DNA from: Pseudoalteromonas rubra | Lineage (GTDB): Bacteria > Pseudomonadota > Gammaproteobacteria > Enterobacterales > Alteromonadaceae | Assembly: GCF_000238295.3 (NCBI RefSeq) | Contig: NZ_AHCD03000043.1 | Coordinates: forward strand, 186,001 to 250,000 | Reading direction: 5' to 3' | DNA: 64,000 nucleotides | Part shown: piece by piece, positions 27,894 to 35,902 of the stretch | Layout of the letters: every line of letters starts with the position of its first letter | Numbering within the stretch: position 1 is the first letter of the stretch | Position numbers and translations under genes: made by a program | The notes under the pieces: model-generated | What the model saw: the letters and a program-made list of their open reading frames with translations, nothing else | The model's database searches: none | What the model was told of the DNA's origin: nothing

Positions 27894-28595
27894 TTACTTA
27901 ACGGTTACGGTAACTTTGGCAACGGGGTTCAACCAGCGGTGGACTGTGTTGTGTAGATCACTTTTCCCACCGGTTGCGTCATCATCGCCCAGGTTGCCGC
28001 GGTGAATATGCACAAACGCATTTTCTTCCATTTCTGTAACACCACTGCCCTGGGTACCAGGATCAACGCCCGGAGAGGCAGGAATACCTGGCGTACCTGG
28101 TGCACCAGAGCCATCTACAATCAGTTCATTGTTTGCTTCTGTGCCTGCATCATAGGCATTCAGATAGATATGATAAGTACCCGGTGTAGTAGGGATAGCC
28201 CAGCTGTTCAGGCCAACAAATCCATCATTGGTTGGCAGCATCATTGCCACAATTGACAAGCGGTCATTGCCTTCATCGGTTTCCAGGCTGGTCATGGTTG
28301 AAGTGACTGGCGCGAGTAGTCCTGCGGCTGGGTTTTCCATTGTGTTGGCGTTGATGCCTGTCAATATTTCGCTTAAACCGGTCAGTGATCCACCTTCTGC
28401 CATGGCTGTGAGTGCTTCAGATGCGGCTTCGCCAGCATTGAACAACATGGCATCGCTGGCGTGTGCGCTCACCAATAACGGGGTGAAATAGATCCCCTGT
28501 GTCAGGTTGGTGATCTTGACGTCGAGTGATGCAGCGCTGGCTGTACCGGATGCTAATAAAATACCTGTGATGAGGGGGATGATGCGTGTTTTCAT
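27894..28595 (-). CDS. Secreted spondin-domain protein
   Basis: A 233-residue protein with a normal signal peptide (MKTRIIPLITGILLASGTASA) followed directly by the spondin-N-like domain: VKITNLTQGIYFTPL, PTNDGFVGLNS and YDAGTEANNE match the neighbour at 27095-27883. A Gly/Pro-rich loop (around 166-182) is inserted before the last strands. It ends 10 bases before the next gene starts, making an operon of spondin protein, spondin lipoprotein, regulator and kinase. The family is widespread but its function in bacteria is not well defined. Confidence 0.85.
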   Translation of the reverse strand: MKTRIIPLITGILLASGTASAASLDVKITNLTQGIYFTPLLVSAHASDAMLFNAGEAASEALTAMAEGGSLTGLSEILTGINANTMENPAAGLLAPVTSTMTSLETDEGNDRLSIVAMMLPTNDGFVGLNSWAIPTTPGTYHIYLNAYDAGTEANNELIVDGSGAPGTPGIPASPGVDPGTQGSGVTEMEENAFVHIHRGNLGDDDATGGKSDLHNTVHRWLNPVAKVTVTVK

Positions 28596-28975
28596 AATTT
28601 ACTCTTGTTGTTTGGATTTGACCCTATCAAGCATGCAGGTAAATTATTGAGAATCGCTCCCGCAATTATCACAAAACCATCACAATACGGTGACGTTTTT
28701 GTCTGAAAGCATGATCTTCAATTGCCAAAGTGCAATACCCATGAATCCGCAATTTGTAGTTTATGTTCTACTTATTATTAATAATCAATGTGTTAAGTAA
28801 GCTTTGTGCAAAGTGAAGGCAATGTGGTAACGCCGTTAGCGTCATATTTGCTCCTTCAAATAGAACAGGTATTAAGTGAAATTGGTATAATGTGGGTATG
28901 AATGTATAAAGTAGCTTGTTCTGATAAGCCCGCTTGAAGAGCTCAATTTAGCGGGCTTGCTGCATTACTGTGTGA
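28596..28975. other. Spacer with repeat fragment and hairpin
   Basis: This 380-base region carries the promoter side of the spondin operon, the reversed 62-bp repeat fragment (28828-28889) and a hairpin AAGCCCGC...GCGGGCTT (28926-28958) just downstream of the minus-strand peptide gene, probably its terminator. Nothing else is supported. Confidence 0.5.
28828..28889 (-). repeat. 62-bp end fragment of the 162-bp repeat
   Basis: On the minus strand this reads ATACCAATTTCACTTAATACC...GGAGCAAATATGACGCTAACGGCGTTA, matching the first 62 bases of the copy at 29461. The rest is missing, so only one end with its ribosome-site-like motif and ATG remains. Confidence 0.8.
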
Positions 28976-29137
28976 TTAGCACAGCCATGAAGTTTGTGTG
29001 CCCGGACAGCGATGATCTGACCAGCAGTAGTAGGTTTTTTCTACACCGCCTGCAACCTGCGGCGTCATGTTTGCAGGTACGCCTGCTTTGTCATTGGATA
29101 AAGCTTTCATTGGTTTCTTTTTTAGTTTTAGTAACAT
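28976..29137 (-). CDS. GG-leader Cys-containing peptide precursor
   Basis: A 53-residue peptide found by translating the minus strand. GGAGATAACT precedes the ATG at 29137. The leader is MLLKLKKKPMKALS, followed by PANMTPQVAGG and a 22-residue core starting VEKTYYCWSDHRC with three Cys. Leader and first part of the core (YYxCWSD) match the divergently transcribed peptide at 29270-29461, and the leader also matches 19143-19349. It is likely a secreted or post-translationally modified peptide; no processing gene is adjacent. Confidence 0.7.
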   Translation of the reverse strand: MLLKLKKKPMKALSNDKAGVPANMTPQVAGGVEKTYYCWSDHRCPGTQTSWLC

Positions 29138-29269
29138 AGTTATCTCCTTTGGTTTGTTACAGAAATAAAACTAACATAGTTTCCTGGTGAAATAAAAGTA
29201 AAACATTTCCATGATGAACTTGTGCTAGTCTGAATTGCGATTACCTAAACTAACTACAAGGAAACGGTT

Positions 29270-29461
29270 ATGAAACTTAACCTCAATAAAAAAAAGTTGA
29301 AGCGCTTAACTTTTGAACAAAAAACACTTGAAGGTCAGACGCCCAAAGTCGCTGGTGGCGCCGGGTCTTACTATGCCTGCTGGTCAGATCAACCATACTA
29401 CTGTATGACCTGGGATGCAGACTGTATTACCGAGCGCCGTTGTAACACCTGGCCAAACTAA
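29270..29461 (+). CDS. GG-leader Cys-containing peptide precursor
   Basis: A 63-residue peptide with leader MKLNLNKKKLKRLT, then QTPKVAGG (about residues 23-30) and a core of about 33 residues with four Cys and five Trp/Tyr-rich segments (ACWSDQPYYC). AAGGAAACGGTT precedes the ATG. It is divergent from the related gene at 28976-29137, 132 bases apart. Its stop codon TAA lies exactly where the 162-bp repeat begins, so insertion of that element may have set the C-terminus. Confidence 0.75.
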   Translation: MKLNLNKKKLKRLTFEQKTLEGQTPKVAGGAGSYYACWSDQPYYCMTWDADCITERRCNTWPN

Positions 29462-29622
29462 TACCAATTTCACTTAATACCTGTTCTATTTGAAGGAGCA
29501 AATATGACGCTAACGGCGTTAAAAATTTCTTATTTAGAACAACTAAATAGCAAAATTTTTGCCTGGTTATCGACCATGTTTTCTCGCCTCAAAATAGAAC
29601 ACTTAATTAAGCAAATTGGTAT
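29461..29622 (+). repeat. 162-bp MITE-like dispersed repeat, copy B
   Basis: The most intact copy. It starts ATACCAATTTCACTTAAT and ends TTAATTAAGCAAATTGGTAT. Inside, GAAGGAGCAAAT precedes an ATG at 29504 and a roughly 40-codon frame (MTLTALKISYLEQLNSKIF...) that reaches the far end of the element. Whether that frame is translated is unknown. The rest of the gap up to 29824 holds nothing I can support. Confidence 0.85.
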
Positions 29623-29824
29623 AAGGCGGGCAAAGGTTCAAACGAAAGGTCACAGAAAAGGGCCGTTAGTCACCCTTTTCTGTCTTCAACCTGACAAGGG
29701 GCTGTGGATATAGCAGATAATTGGCACACTTTAATGCGTGTCTGAATGGTAAAGTGTTAACAGTGGGAGCGCATTGTTTCTGGATACGACACGCTATATG
29801 GATAAAATTCAGCTGAGGTGTTAC

Positions 29825-30187
29825 TCAGTCGTGTAACAGCAGTTGCTCAAGATCACGGTGAAGTACGTCATCATCTCCCAGATTAAGTTCAATCAGGCGC
29901 TTGAGATGCGTCACGCTGTCCAGATCGATCTGATTACAGTGTACACCGAGGTGGCATTCCTCAATATGACGGACCTGTACTTCCATTGCTATCTGTATGT
30001 CACTTTGCGGCAGGGAAAAGCGCAGGCTGGCAGGCTCATCTCTCAGGGGCACATACCCTACAGGTAAAGTCACTAAAGCGCCATTGAGTGACAGGTCGAT
30101 GACTTCGCACTTGTAATCGCCGCTGGCCGTCATCAATACTGCCGGGTTAGAAAACAGTACGCGTGAAAATCGTCTACGTTCTTTCAT
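29825..30187 (-). CDS. PilZ-domain protein
   Basis: A 120-residue protein with the c-di-GMP-binding signature of PilZ domains: RRFSR near the N-terminus (residues 4-8) and DLSLNGA (about 31-37). The rest is the expected beta-barrel followed by a C-terminal helix. It would sense cyclic di-GMP and act on a partner not seen here. It is a single-domain version of normal length. Confidence 0.88.
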   Translation of the reverse strand: MKERRRFSRVLFSNPAVLMTASGDYKCEVIDLSLNGALVTLPVGYVPLRDEPASLRFSLPQSDIQIAMEVQVRHIEECHLGVHCNQIDLDSVTHLKRLIELNLGDDDVLHRDLEQLLLHD

Positions 30188-30246
30188 TAGTATTCTCTTA
30201 GCTTGTTTATCTATAGCTTAGCTAGTTTTTGCCACAGTCTCCACTA

Positions 30247-30406
30247 ATACCAATGTCACTTGCTACTTGTTTAATTTGTAGATGCAAATTTGGCACTAAT
30301 GGCGTTAAAAATTTCTTATTTAGGTACCTAAACCGCAGCACTTTTGCCAGGCTAACGACACTCTTTTCTCGCCTTAAAATAGCACACTTGGTTAAGCAGA
30401 TTGGTA
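30247..30406 (+). repeat. Degenerate copy C of the 162-bp repeat
   Basis: It starts ATACCAATGTCACTTGCTAC and ends AAGCAGATTGGTA, with many substitutions relative to the copies at 6750 and 29461. The internal frame is interrupted by a stop (GGTACCTAA). An older, decayed insertion. Confidence 0.7.
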
Positions 30407-30430
30407 CCCATTCCAGCTTTGACTGGGCAT

Positions 30431-30454
30431 AAAAAAGCCCTGAAAATCAGGGCT
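30431..30454 (-). terminator. Rho-independent terminator of ettA
   Basis: On the minus strand AGCCCTGA-TTTT-CAGGGCT is followed by TTTTTT, about 20 bases after the ettA stop. Confidence 0.88.
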
Positions 30455-30475
30455 CATATCTGGCATGATTGGCGA

Positions 30476-32140
30476 TTAACCAATTTTCTTATATTTGATG
30501 CGCTTAGGTTCTGCGGCCTCAGCACCATAGGTCTTTTTCAGCCATTCTTCATATTCTGTGTAGTTGCCATCGAAGAAGTTCACCTGACCTTCGTCACGGT
30601 AATCCAGAATATGAGTTGCGATACGGTCAAGGAACCAACGGTCGTGCGAGATACACATAACGCAGCCCGGGAATTCCAGAATCGCGTTTTCCAGTGCACG
30701 AAGAGTTTCCACGTCCAGATCATTGGTTGGTTCGTCCAGCAGGATCACGTTACCACCGGCCTTAAGCAGCTTGGCCAGGTGCAAACGGTTGCGCTCACCA
30801 CCAGAGAGTTCTTTTACAAATTTCTGCTGATCGTTGCCTTTGAAGTTAAAGCGGCCAACATAAGCACGGCTGGGCACTTCAAAGTTGCCAATTTTCAGGA
30901 TGTCCTGGCCATCAGAAACTTCCTGGAATACGGTGTTGTTACCGTCCATGTCGTCGCGGAACTGCTCAACGGTTGCCAGCTCTACGGTTTCACCCAGTAC
31001 AATGTCGCCGCTGTCCGGTTGATGTTGGCCACTGAGCATTCTGAACAGGGTTGATTTACCTGCGCCGTTGGCGCCGATAATACCGACGATAGCACCTTTA
31101 GGTACTGAGAAGCTTAAGTTGTCAATCAAGACGCGATCACCAAAGCTCTTGGTCAGGTTATTGACTTCAATCACCTGATCGCCCAGGCGAGGCCCAGGTG
31201 GGATGAACAGTTCATTGGTCTCGTTACGCTTTTGGTAATCAGACTGCTGAAGTTCGCTGAACTGCGCCATACGTGCTTTTGATTTAGCCTGACGACCTTT
31301 CGGGTTTGAACGTACCCACTCAAGCTCTTTCTCGATAGACTTCTGGCGTGCTTTTTCAGATTTCTCTTCCTGTTTCAGACGGGCATCTTTTTGCTCCAGC
31401 CATGAAGAGTAGTTACCTTCCCACGGAATACCATGGCCACGGTCTAGTTCCAGGATCCAGCCCGCCACATTATCAAGGAAGTAACGGTCGTGGGTAATGG
31501 CCACGACAGTACCTTCGTAGTCATGTAAGAAACGCTCTAACCAGGCCACTGATTCGGCATCCAGGTGGTTGGTTGGTTCGTCCAGTAACAGCATGTCTGG
31601 TTTTTCAAGTAACAGGCGACAGATTGCAACCCGGCGACGTTCACCCCCCGACAGGTGCTCAATTTTAGCATCCCACTCAGGTAAGCGCAGCGCATCAGCA
31701 GCACGCTCCAGCGCGTTATCCAGGTTATGACCGTCGTGTGCCTGAATAATGGCTTCCAGCTCGCCTTGCTCTTTAGCAAGGGCGTCGAAGTCGGCGTCTT
31801 CCATTGCATACTCAGCGTATACTTCATCCAGACGGCTCAGTGCGCGTTTTACTTCGCCCACGGCTTCTTCAATGGTTTCGCGCACCGTTTTGCTTTCATC
31901 CAGCACCGGCTCCTGAGGCAGGTAACCAATTTTTGTGCCGGGTTGCGGACGTGCTTCCCCTTCAAACTCGGTATCTACCCCAGCCATGATACGTAGCAGG
32001 GTTGATTTACCTGCACCATTTAGACCAAGCACACCAATTTTGGCACCTGGAAAAAAGCACAGAGAAATATCTTTTAAGATTGTGCGTTTGGGTGGTACGA
32101 CTTTGCTCACCCGCGACATTGTATAGATATATTGAGCCAT
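30476..32140 (-). CDS. ettA: EttA, energy-dependent translational throttle ABC-F protein
   Basis: A 554-residue ABC-F ATPase that binds the ribosomal E site and gates entry into elongation according to ATP/ADP level. Two ABC modules are present with Walker A GLNGAGKST and GANGAGKST, signatures LSGGERRR and LSGGERNR, and Walker B LLLDEPTNHLD and ILLDEPTNDLD. The linker (about 245-310) with the basic KGRQAKSKARMAQF is typical of EttA. There is no membrane domain. Length and start (MAQYIYTMSRVSK) agree with the family. It ends the housekeeping part; the tail locus begins 547 bases away on the other strand. Confidence 0.97.
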   Translation of the reverse strand: MAQYIYTMSRVSKVVPPKRTILKDISLCFFPGAKIGVLGLNGAGKSTLLRIMAGVDTEFEGEARPQPGTKIGYLPQEPVLDESKTVRETIEEAVGEVKRALSRLDEVYAEYAMEDADFDALAKEQGELEAIIQAHDGHNLDNALERAADALRLPEWDAKIEHLSGGERRRVAICRLLLEKPDMLLLDEPTNHLDAESVAWLERFLHDYEGTVVAITHDRYFLDNVAGWILELDRGHGIPWEGNYSSWLEQKDARLKQEEKSEKARQKSIEKELEWVRSNPKGRQAKSKARMAQFSELQQSDYQKRNETNELFIPPGPRLGDQVIEVNNLTKSFGDRVLIDNLSFSVPKGAIVGIIGANGAGKSTLFRMLSGQHQPDSGDIVLGETVELATVEQFRDDMDGNNTVFQEVSDGQDILKIGNFEVPSRAYVGRFNFKGNDQQKFVKELSGGERNRLHLAKLLKAGGNVILLDEPTNDLDVETLRALENAILEFPGCVMCISHDRWFLDRIATHILDYRDEGQVNFFDGNYTEYEEWLKKTYGAEAAEPKRIKYKKIG

Positions 32141-32686
32141 GAATTTTGCTTCTCTTTATTTAGATGTGGTTATTTTAGTGAATGCCGTGCACGGGGGCAA
32201 TGTTTGTCTGACACACAGGCAATTTTGTCTAGGAGAACCTTTCATAATTTACAATTGTTAATTGAGTTTACTTTTGACACGAATCGCAAGTTAGCTTTTG
32301 TAAGAATCAGGTGAGAATTTTAACTTTATAATTGTTAGGGCATTTTTGACCTGTTTCAGGCCAATGAAAAAGGTATTATAGCCCTAAGCTTGATAAAGCT
32401 ATGACATGGAGTTGTAAACATGTGATGCAGTTTTAGCATCAGCGCACTTTTCCTTCATTCCCTGCGCCAGCACATTCATAACAGCGGATGTTACATGGGG
32501 CTAGTGACCCGTAAACCAGGTTCACAGACGCACCAGTTTAATTCAATGACCAGAGAAATAAACAGTGACCACCGTTGTCTGTACCCGCTGATCTTAGCGG
32601 TCCGGCACAACCGAGTGCTGCATAGTATTAGCCATTTAAGGGACGCTGTTTTGTTTGATGAATGACTTCACAGTATAAGGAAAACG
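32141..32686. other. Spacer upstream of the tail locus
   Basis: This 546-base region separates divergent ettA and the tail locus. TTGACA near 32275 could be a -35 box for the plus strand, but no good -10 lies at 16-18 bases. An imperfect 22-base dyad GTGACCC...GGTTCAC (32504-32525) is a weak operator candidate. No attachment-site duplication can be tested because the locus end is outside the window. Confidence 0.4.
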
Positions 32687-32962
32687 ATGAAGCAATATAT
32701 GTACGCAAAGCCGCGGTTAACGCAGCAAAAAAGGACCCCGATGGGGGCAGATATCCTGAGGTTTGCCCGTCTCTTAAGAGGTTATACGCAGGCTGAGTCA
32801 GCAGCACACTATGGCGTTGAAGAGCGCACGCTGAGACGCTGGGAAAATAAAGAATACAGCCCTAGGTGGAACGACGTTGTCGGTCTGGTCGAGGATGTTT
32901 ATTCACTCGATATTTTAGAAGTAATAGGAAAGATCAATGATGATGACACAACCAACCATTAA
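32687..32962 (+). CDS. Small helix-turn-helix regulator
   Basis: A 91-residue protein with an XRE-like helix-turn-helix: ADILRFARLLRGYTQAESA followed by HYGVEERTLRRWENKEYSP (about residues 21-58). A basic N-terminus precedes it and an acidic tail follows. As the first gene of the tail locus it may control its expression. AAGGAAAACG precedes the ATG. It overlaps the next gene by 26 bases. Confidence 0.75.
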   Translation: MKQYMYAKPRLTQQKRTPMGADILRFARLLRGYTQAESAAHYGVEERTLRRWENKEYSPRWNDVVGLVEDVYSLDILEVIGKINDDDTTNH

Positions 32963-33299
32963 GCAGCTACGCACCGCTTTAAAGCGCTGGGGTCGCTTCT
33001 GGCGTGCAAAAGAACTGGGTAAAGGGTTCAGCCGCCAGGCAGTGACCGAGCGAATAGGTGATTCCAGTGCCCGCTATGTGAGCAGTGATATGATGAGCGT
33101 GCCGGAAGAAATAGAGGCACTGACACAACAGATTGCACAGCTAAGACCTGAATGTATCCGTGCACTGCGCGGCAAATATCTGGTTGAGGGAGACATAGCA
33201 CAAGTTGCAAAAACACTGGGTTTCGACTCAAAACGCTCGTTAGAGTTTTGGCTGGTTAAAGCTGAGCGCAGTCTGCTTCAGAGCTTGTGTCAGCCATAA
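32937..33299 (+). CDS. Phage-type late regulator, helix-turn-helix (Q/RinA-like)
   Basis: A 120-residue protein. Its C-terminal half (about 68-115) has the layout seen in phage antitermination/late activators of Q, ArpU or RinA type: LRPECIRALRGKYL, then DIAQVAKTLGF, then LVKAERSLLQSL, resembling sigma region 4. Three tandem ATGs (32937, 32940, 32943) make the exact start uncertain. Tight coupling with the regulator before it and the endolysin after it supports a role in switching on the tail genes. The family label is inferred. Confidence 0.6.
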   Translation: MMMTQPTIKQLRTALKRWGRFWRAKELGKGFSRQAVTERIGDSSARYVSSDMMSVPEEIEALTQQIAQLRPECIRALRGKYLVEGDIAQVAKTLGFDSKRSLEFWLVKAERSLLQSLCQP

Positions 33300-33310
33300 G
33301 GAGAAGCACA

Positions 33311-33730
33311 ATGACAATTATGAATACCGTTGAGCAGATTAAAAAACATGAGGGATTCCGGCGTTTTCCTTATTACTGCACAGCAGGCAAACTCACCATA
33401 GGGTATGGCAGAAATTTGGAACAAAATGGCATAGCTGAAGAAGAAGCCGAGCAGTTGTTGGCACAGGATGTGGCCAATGCGCAGGCTGGTGTAAGGCGTC
33501 GTGTTGATATCTCTCACTGCAATGAGGCTCGTCAGGCAGTTTTGACGAATATGGCCTTTAATCTCGGTGTACGAGGGTTGCTGGGGTTCAATAACATGCT
33601 TGATGCAGTGCAGCACGGTGATTTTGAGCGTGCTGCACTGGAAATGCTGGATAGTCGCTGGGCCAGACAAGTTCCTGAGCGCGCAGAGGAGCTGGCGCAA
33701 CAAATGCTCAGTGGACAGTGGCAATCTTAA
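33311..33730 (+). CDS. GH24 phage lysozyme (endolysin)
   Basis: A 139-residue muramidase that would cut the glycan strands of peptidoglycan for release of the tail particles. The catalytic motif is E-x8-C-x5-T: HEGFRRFPYYCTAGKLTIGYG near the N-terminus, so Cys takes the place of the Asp found in T4 lysozyme, as in several phage GH24 enzymes. No signal peptide or signal-anchor is present, so a holin is expected. AAGGAG precedes the ATG at 33311, 11 bases after the regulator gene. Confidence 0.9.
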   Translation: MTIMNTVEQIKKHEGFRRFPYYCTAGKLTIGYGRNLEQNGIAEEEAEQLLAQDVANAQAGVRRRVDISHCNEARQAVLTNMAFNLGVRGLLGFNNMLDAVQHGDFERAALEMLDSRWARQVPERAEELAQQMLSGQWQS

Positions 33731-33766
33731 ATTGGGGGAAACTATGAATGAGGAGGTGGCCAAACC

Positions 33767-34012
33767 ATGCAAGCCGACCAATGGCAAATGAAAAAAGAGC
33801 TGAATCTGGCTCATATCCTGACCACCATTGCACTGTTGGTGTCAGGTATTTTATATCTCAATGATCTGGACAAGCGGATCACCACGAATTCGCAGGAGCT
33901 GGCACATCTTAAGCAGATCCGCAAAGAGGACCAGAAGCGCATTGAAAAGCGCCTTGACTCTATCGATAAAAAGCTCGACGCATTGTTGAGTGCTAAGCGC
34001 AACAACGGTTAG
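33767..34012 (+). CDS. Small membrane/coiled-coil protein, lysis candidate
   Basis: An 81-residue protein with one membrane span (about 16-36, ILTTIALLVSGILYL) and a charged coiled-coil C-terminus (about 40-78, many Lys/Glu/Arg). Topology resembles an inner-membrane spanin or a small holin-associated protein. It sits directly after the endolysin and before the first tail gene, which supports a lysis role. GAGGTGG precedes the ATG. No second spanin gene is recognised. Confidence 0.6.
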   Translation: MQADQWQMKKELNLAHILTTIALLVSGILYLNDLDKRITTNSQELAHLKQIRKEDQKRIEKRLDSIDKKLDALLSAKRNNG

Positions 34013-34142
34013 CCAACAGGACGGTCGATACCAACACGGGTATCGTGAAGTACCGTCACCGCATCTCTAAATACTTACTGAAACTGAATTTTCCTGAACT
34101 GCGCTGTTCGGGCCGGACAGTTTTTGCCTGAGGAATTGACCT

Positions 34143-34964
34143 ATGAATACCGCGATAGATCTGTCACGTCTGGCGCCACCAGCGGTGATAGAAACACTGA
34201 ACTACGAAGAGATACGCGCTGAGCTGATAGCGGCGCTATCGGACCGTTTGCCCGAACACAGCCTCTTAGCGTCCGATCCTGCTATCAAAGTGCTGGAGGT
34301 TGCTGCTTATCGGGAGCTGCTCCTGAGACAAAGGGTGAACGACGCTGCACAGGCGGTGATGCTGGCTTTCGCCTCAGGCAGTAACCTTGATCATCTGGGT
34401 GGCTTGTTTGGTGTTGCCCGGGCGGAGGCAGAGGACGATGAGCGTTATCGGGCGCGTATTCCGCTTTCTTTGGAGAGCCACAGTATGGCTGGCACGACAG
34501 GCGCTTATCAGTTTCAGTCTCTGCTTGCAGACGCTCGGGTACGGGATGTTCATGTTGCATCCAGCACACCCGGTGTGGTTGAAGTAACCGTACTCACCGA
34601 CATGGGCGCAGATCTGGCAGCGGTACAAAGTGCAGTGTCAGACCATCTGAATCATGAGGATGTTCGGCCATTGACGGATCAGGTGCAGGTATCGGCCACC
34701 AGGCCAACCCGTGTGCCCGTCGAAGCGCATGTTTATCTGAACCCGGGTGTGAGTGAGTTGCAGGTCAGACTGGCGATTGATACTGCACTGGATGCTTTTA
34801 ACCAGGCGCATACCCGGTTGGGTAAAGAGATCCCGCACTCTGCAATTATCGATCTGTTACATCAGGGCGGGGTGCGCAAAATCAAATTGTTGTCACCTGC
34901 GGATGACATTGCGCCCGAAGACACGCAGGCCGTGAGTTTGTCGCTGCAACTGAGTTTTTTCTAG
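34143..34964 (+). CDS. Baseplate wedge protein gpJ, cassette 1
   Basis: A 273-residue protein of the P2 gpJ/baseplate-J family, which forms the wedges that ring the spike and hold the fibres. Typical features are ALSDRLPEHS, DPAIKVLEVAAYRELLLRQR (about 42-61), the DERYRARIPLSLESHSMAG stretch (about 99-117) and a C-terminal half with RVRDVHV. Gene order and an ATG about ten bases after TGAGGAAT support it. It is the first of four gpJ paralogs in this locus. gpI follows after 9 bases. Confidence 0.9.
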   Translation: MNTAIDLSRLAPPAVIETLNYEEIRAELIAALSDRLPEHSLLASDPAIKVLEVAAYRELLLRQRVNDAAQAVMLAFASGSNLDHLGGLFGVARAEAEDDERYRARIPLSLESHSMAGTTGAYQFQSLLADARVRDVHVASSTPGVVEVTVLTDMGADLAAVQSAVSDHLNHEDVRPLTDQVQVSATRPTRVPVEAHVYLNPGVSELQVRLAIDTALDAFNQAHTRLGKEIPHSAIIDLLHQGGVRKIKLLSPADDIAPEDTQAVSLSLQLSFF

Positions 34965-34973
34965 GAGATCACC

Positions 34974-35888
34974 GTGACTGTCAGTACTGATTTACTGCCG
35001 CCGGGTGCCTCTGAGTTAGAACGTAACCTGAGCACCATTACACATTATGCGGAGCGGGGCATTGCACCTGAGCATGTGGCCAAACTCTGGGATCCGCAAA
35101 CTTGCCCGGAGTCTCTGTTGCCCTGGCTGGCCTGGGCCCTGTCGGTGGACGAATGGGATGAAAACTGGCCGAGCGAGGCCAAACGGGCGTTGATCGCTCG
35201 CTCAGTTCCGATCCACAAACACAAGGGAACCGTTGGCTCAGTGAAACGCGCACTGTCTTCACTGGGTCTGGAGCTGGAGTTTTTTGAGTGGTTCGAAGAT
35301 ACCGATGATGTTTATCTGGCACCTTACTTAAGCAAGGAGCCACATACCTTCGTTTTTATCGCCTGGGCTAATGCGCTGCCTTACACCAGTCGGGCCGTCA
35401 AGCTGGATCAAAGCCTTTACGATGCTATCCATCGGGTGACAAACCAGACTAAGCCACAAAAGGCGCACTTTGATTTCCTGTTGGGGATGAAAATGGCGAG
35501 TGCGGCGGCGGCGGGGGCAATTGTCCATCCGATCACGCATAAGCGCTTATATGGTGCGGTTGAACCCTGTATTGGCGACAAAGCCAAACAGCGTGACAGC
35601 CGGGTGAGTCTGTCTGTGGCTGCCTCTCTATCTGACAAGCGTTATCAGGTACTCAGACATCGCGCTGGAGTGGATAAACTGCGCCACCGGATTTCGCAGT
35701 GCGGTTTACGTCAGGCGTTTTGCATGACACGTCGACCTGTGCAGGTTGTTCGTTTCAGAGGTCTGTCGGACCAGCGTATTCCCGATGAATTTATTAACAG
35801 TGTCAGTTGCGCCGCCCCGGTGATGCATATCAGTCGCCGCCGGGTGAGTGCCGTGCGTTGCTACGGCACGCTTGGCGTACCTGCATAA
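34974..35888 (+). CDS. Tail protein gpI with C-terminal extension, cassette 1
   Basis: A 304-residue Tail_I-type protein that joins baseplate and fibre. The conserved core is LWDPQTCPESLLPWLAWALS then VDEWDENWP and IHKHKGTVGSVKRALSSLG (about 38-95). P2 gpI is about 176 residues, so the last 120 or so residues are an extension rich in Arg, His and Cys. It uses a GTG start with AGGAG upstream and follows gpJ1 after 9 bases. The extension may dock the fibre adaptor encoded next. Confidence 0.85.
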   Translation: MTVSTDLLPPGASELERNLSTITHYAERGIAPEHVAKLWDPQTCPESLLPWLAWALSVDEWDENWPSEAKRALIARSVPIHKHKGTVGSVKRALSSLGLELEFFEWFEDTDDVYLAPYLSKEPHTFVFIAWANALPYTSRAVKLDQSLYDAIHRVTNQTKPQKAHFDFLLGMKMASAAAAGAIVHPITHKRLYGAVEPCIGDKAKQRDSRVSLSVAASLSDKRYQVLRHRAGVDKLRHRISQCGLRQAFCMTRRPVQVVRFRGLSDQRIPDEFINSVSCAAPVMHISRRRVSAVRCYGTLGVPA

Positions 35889-35902
35889 AGGAGTTTCTAA
35901 CA

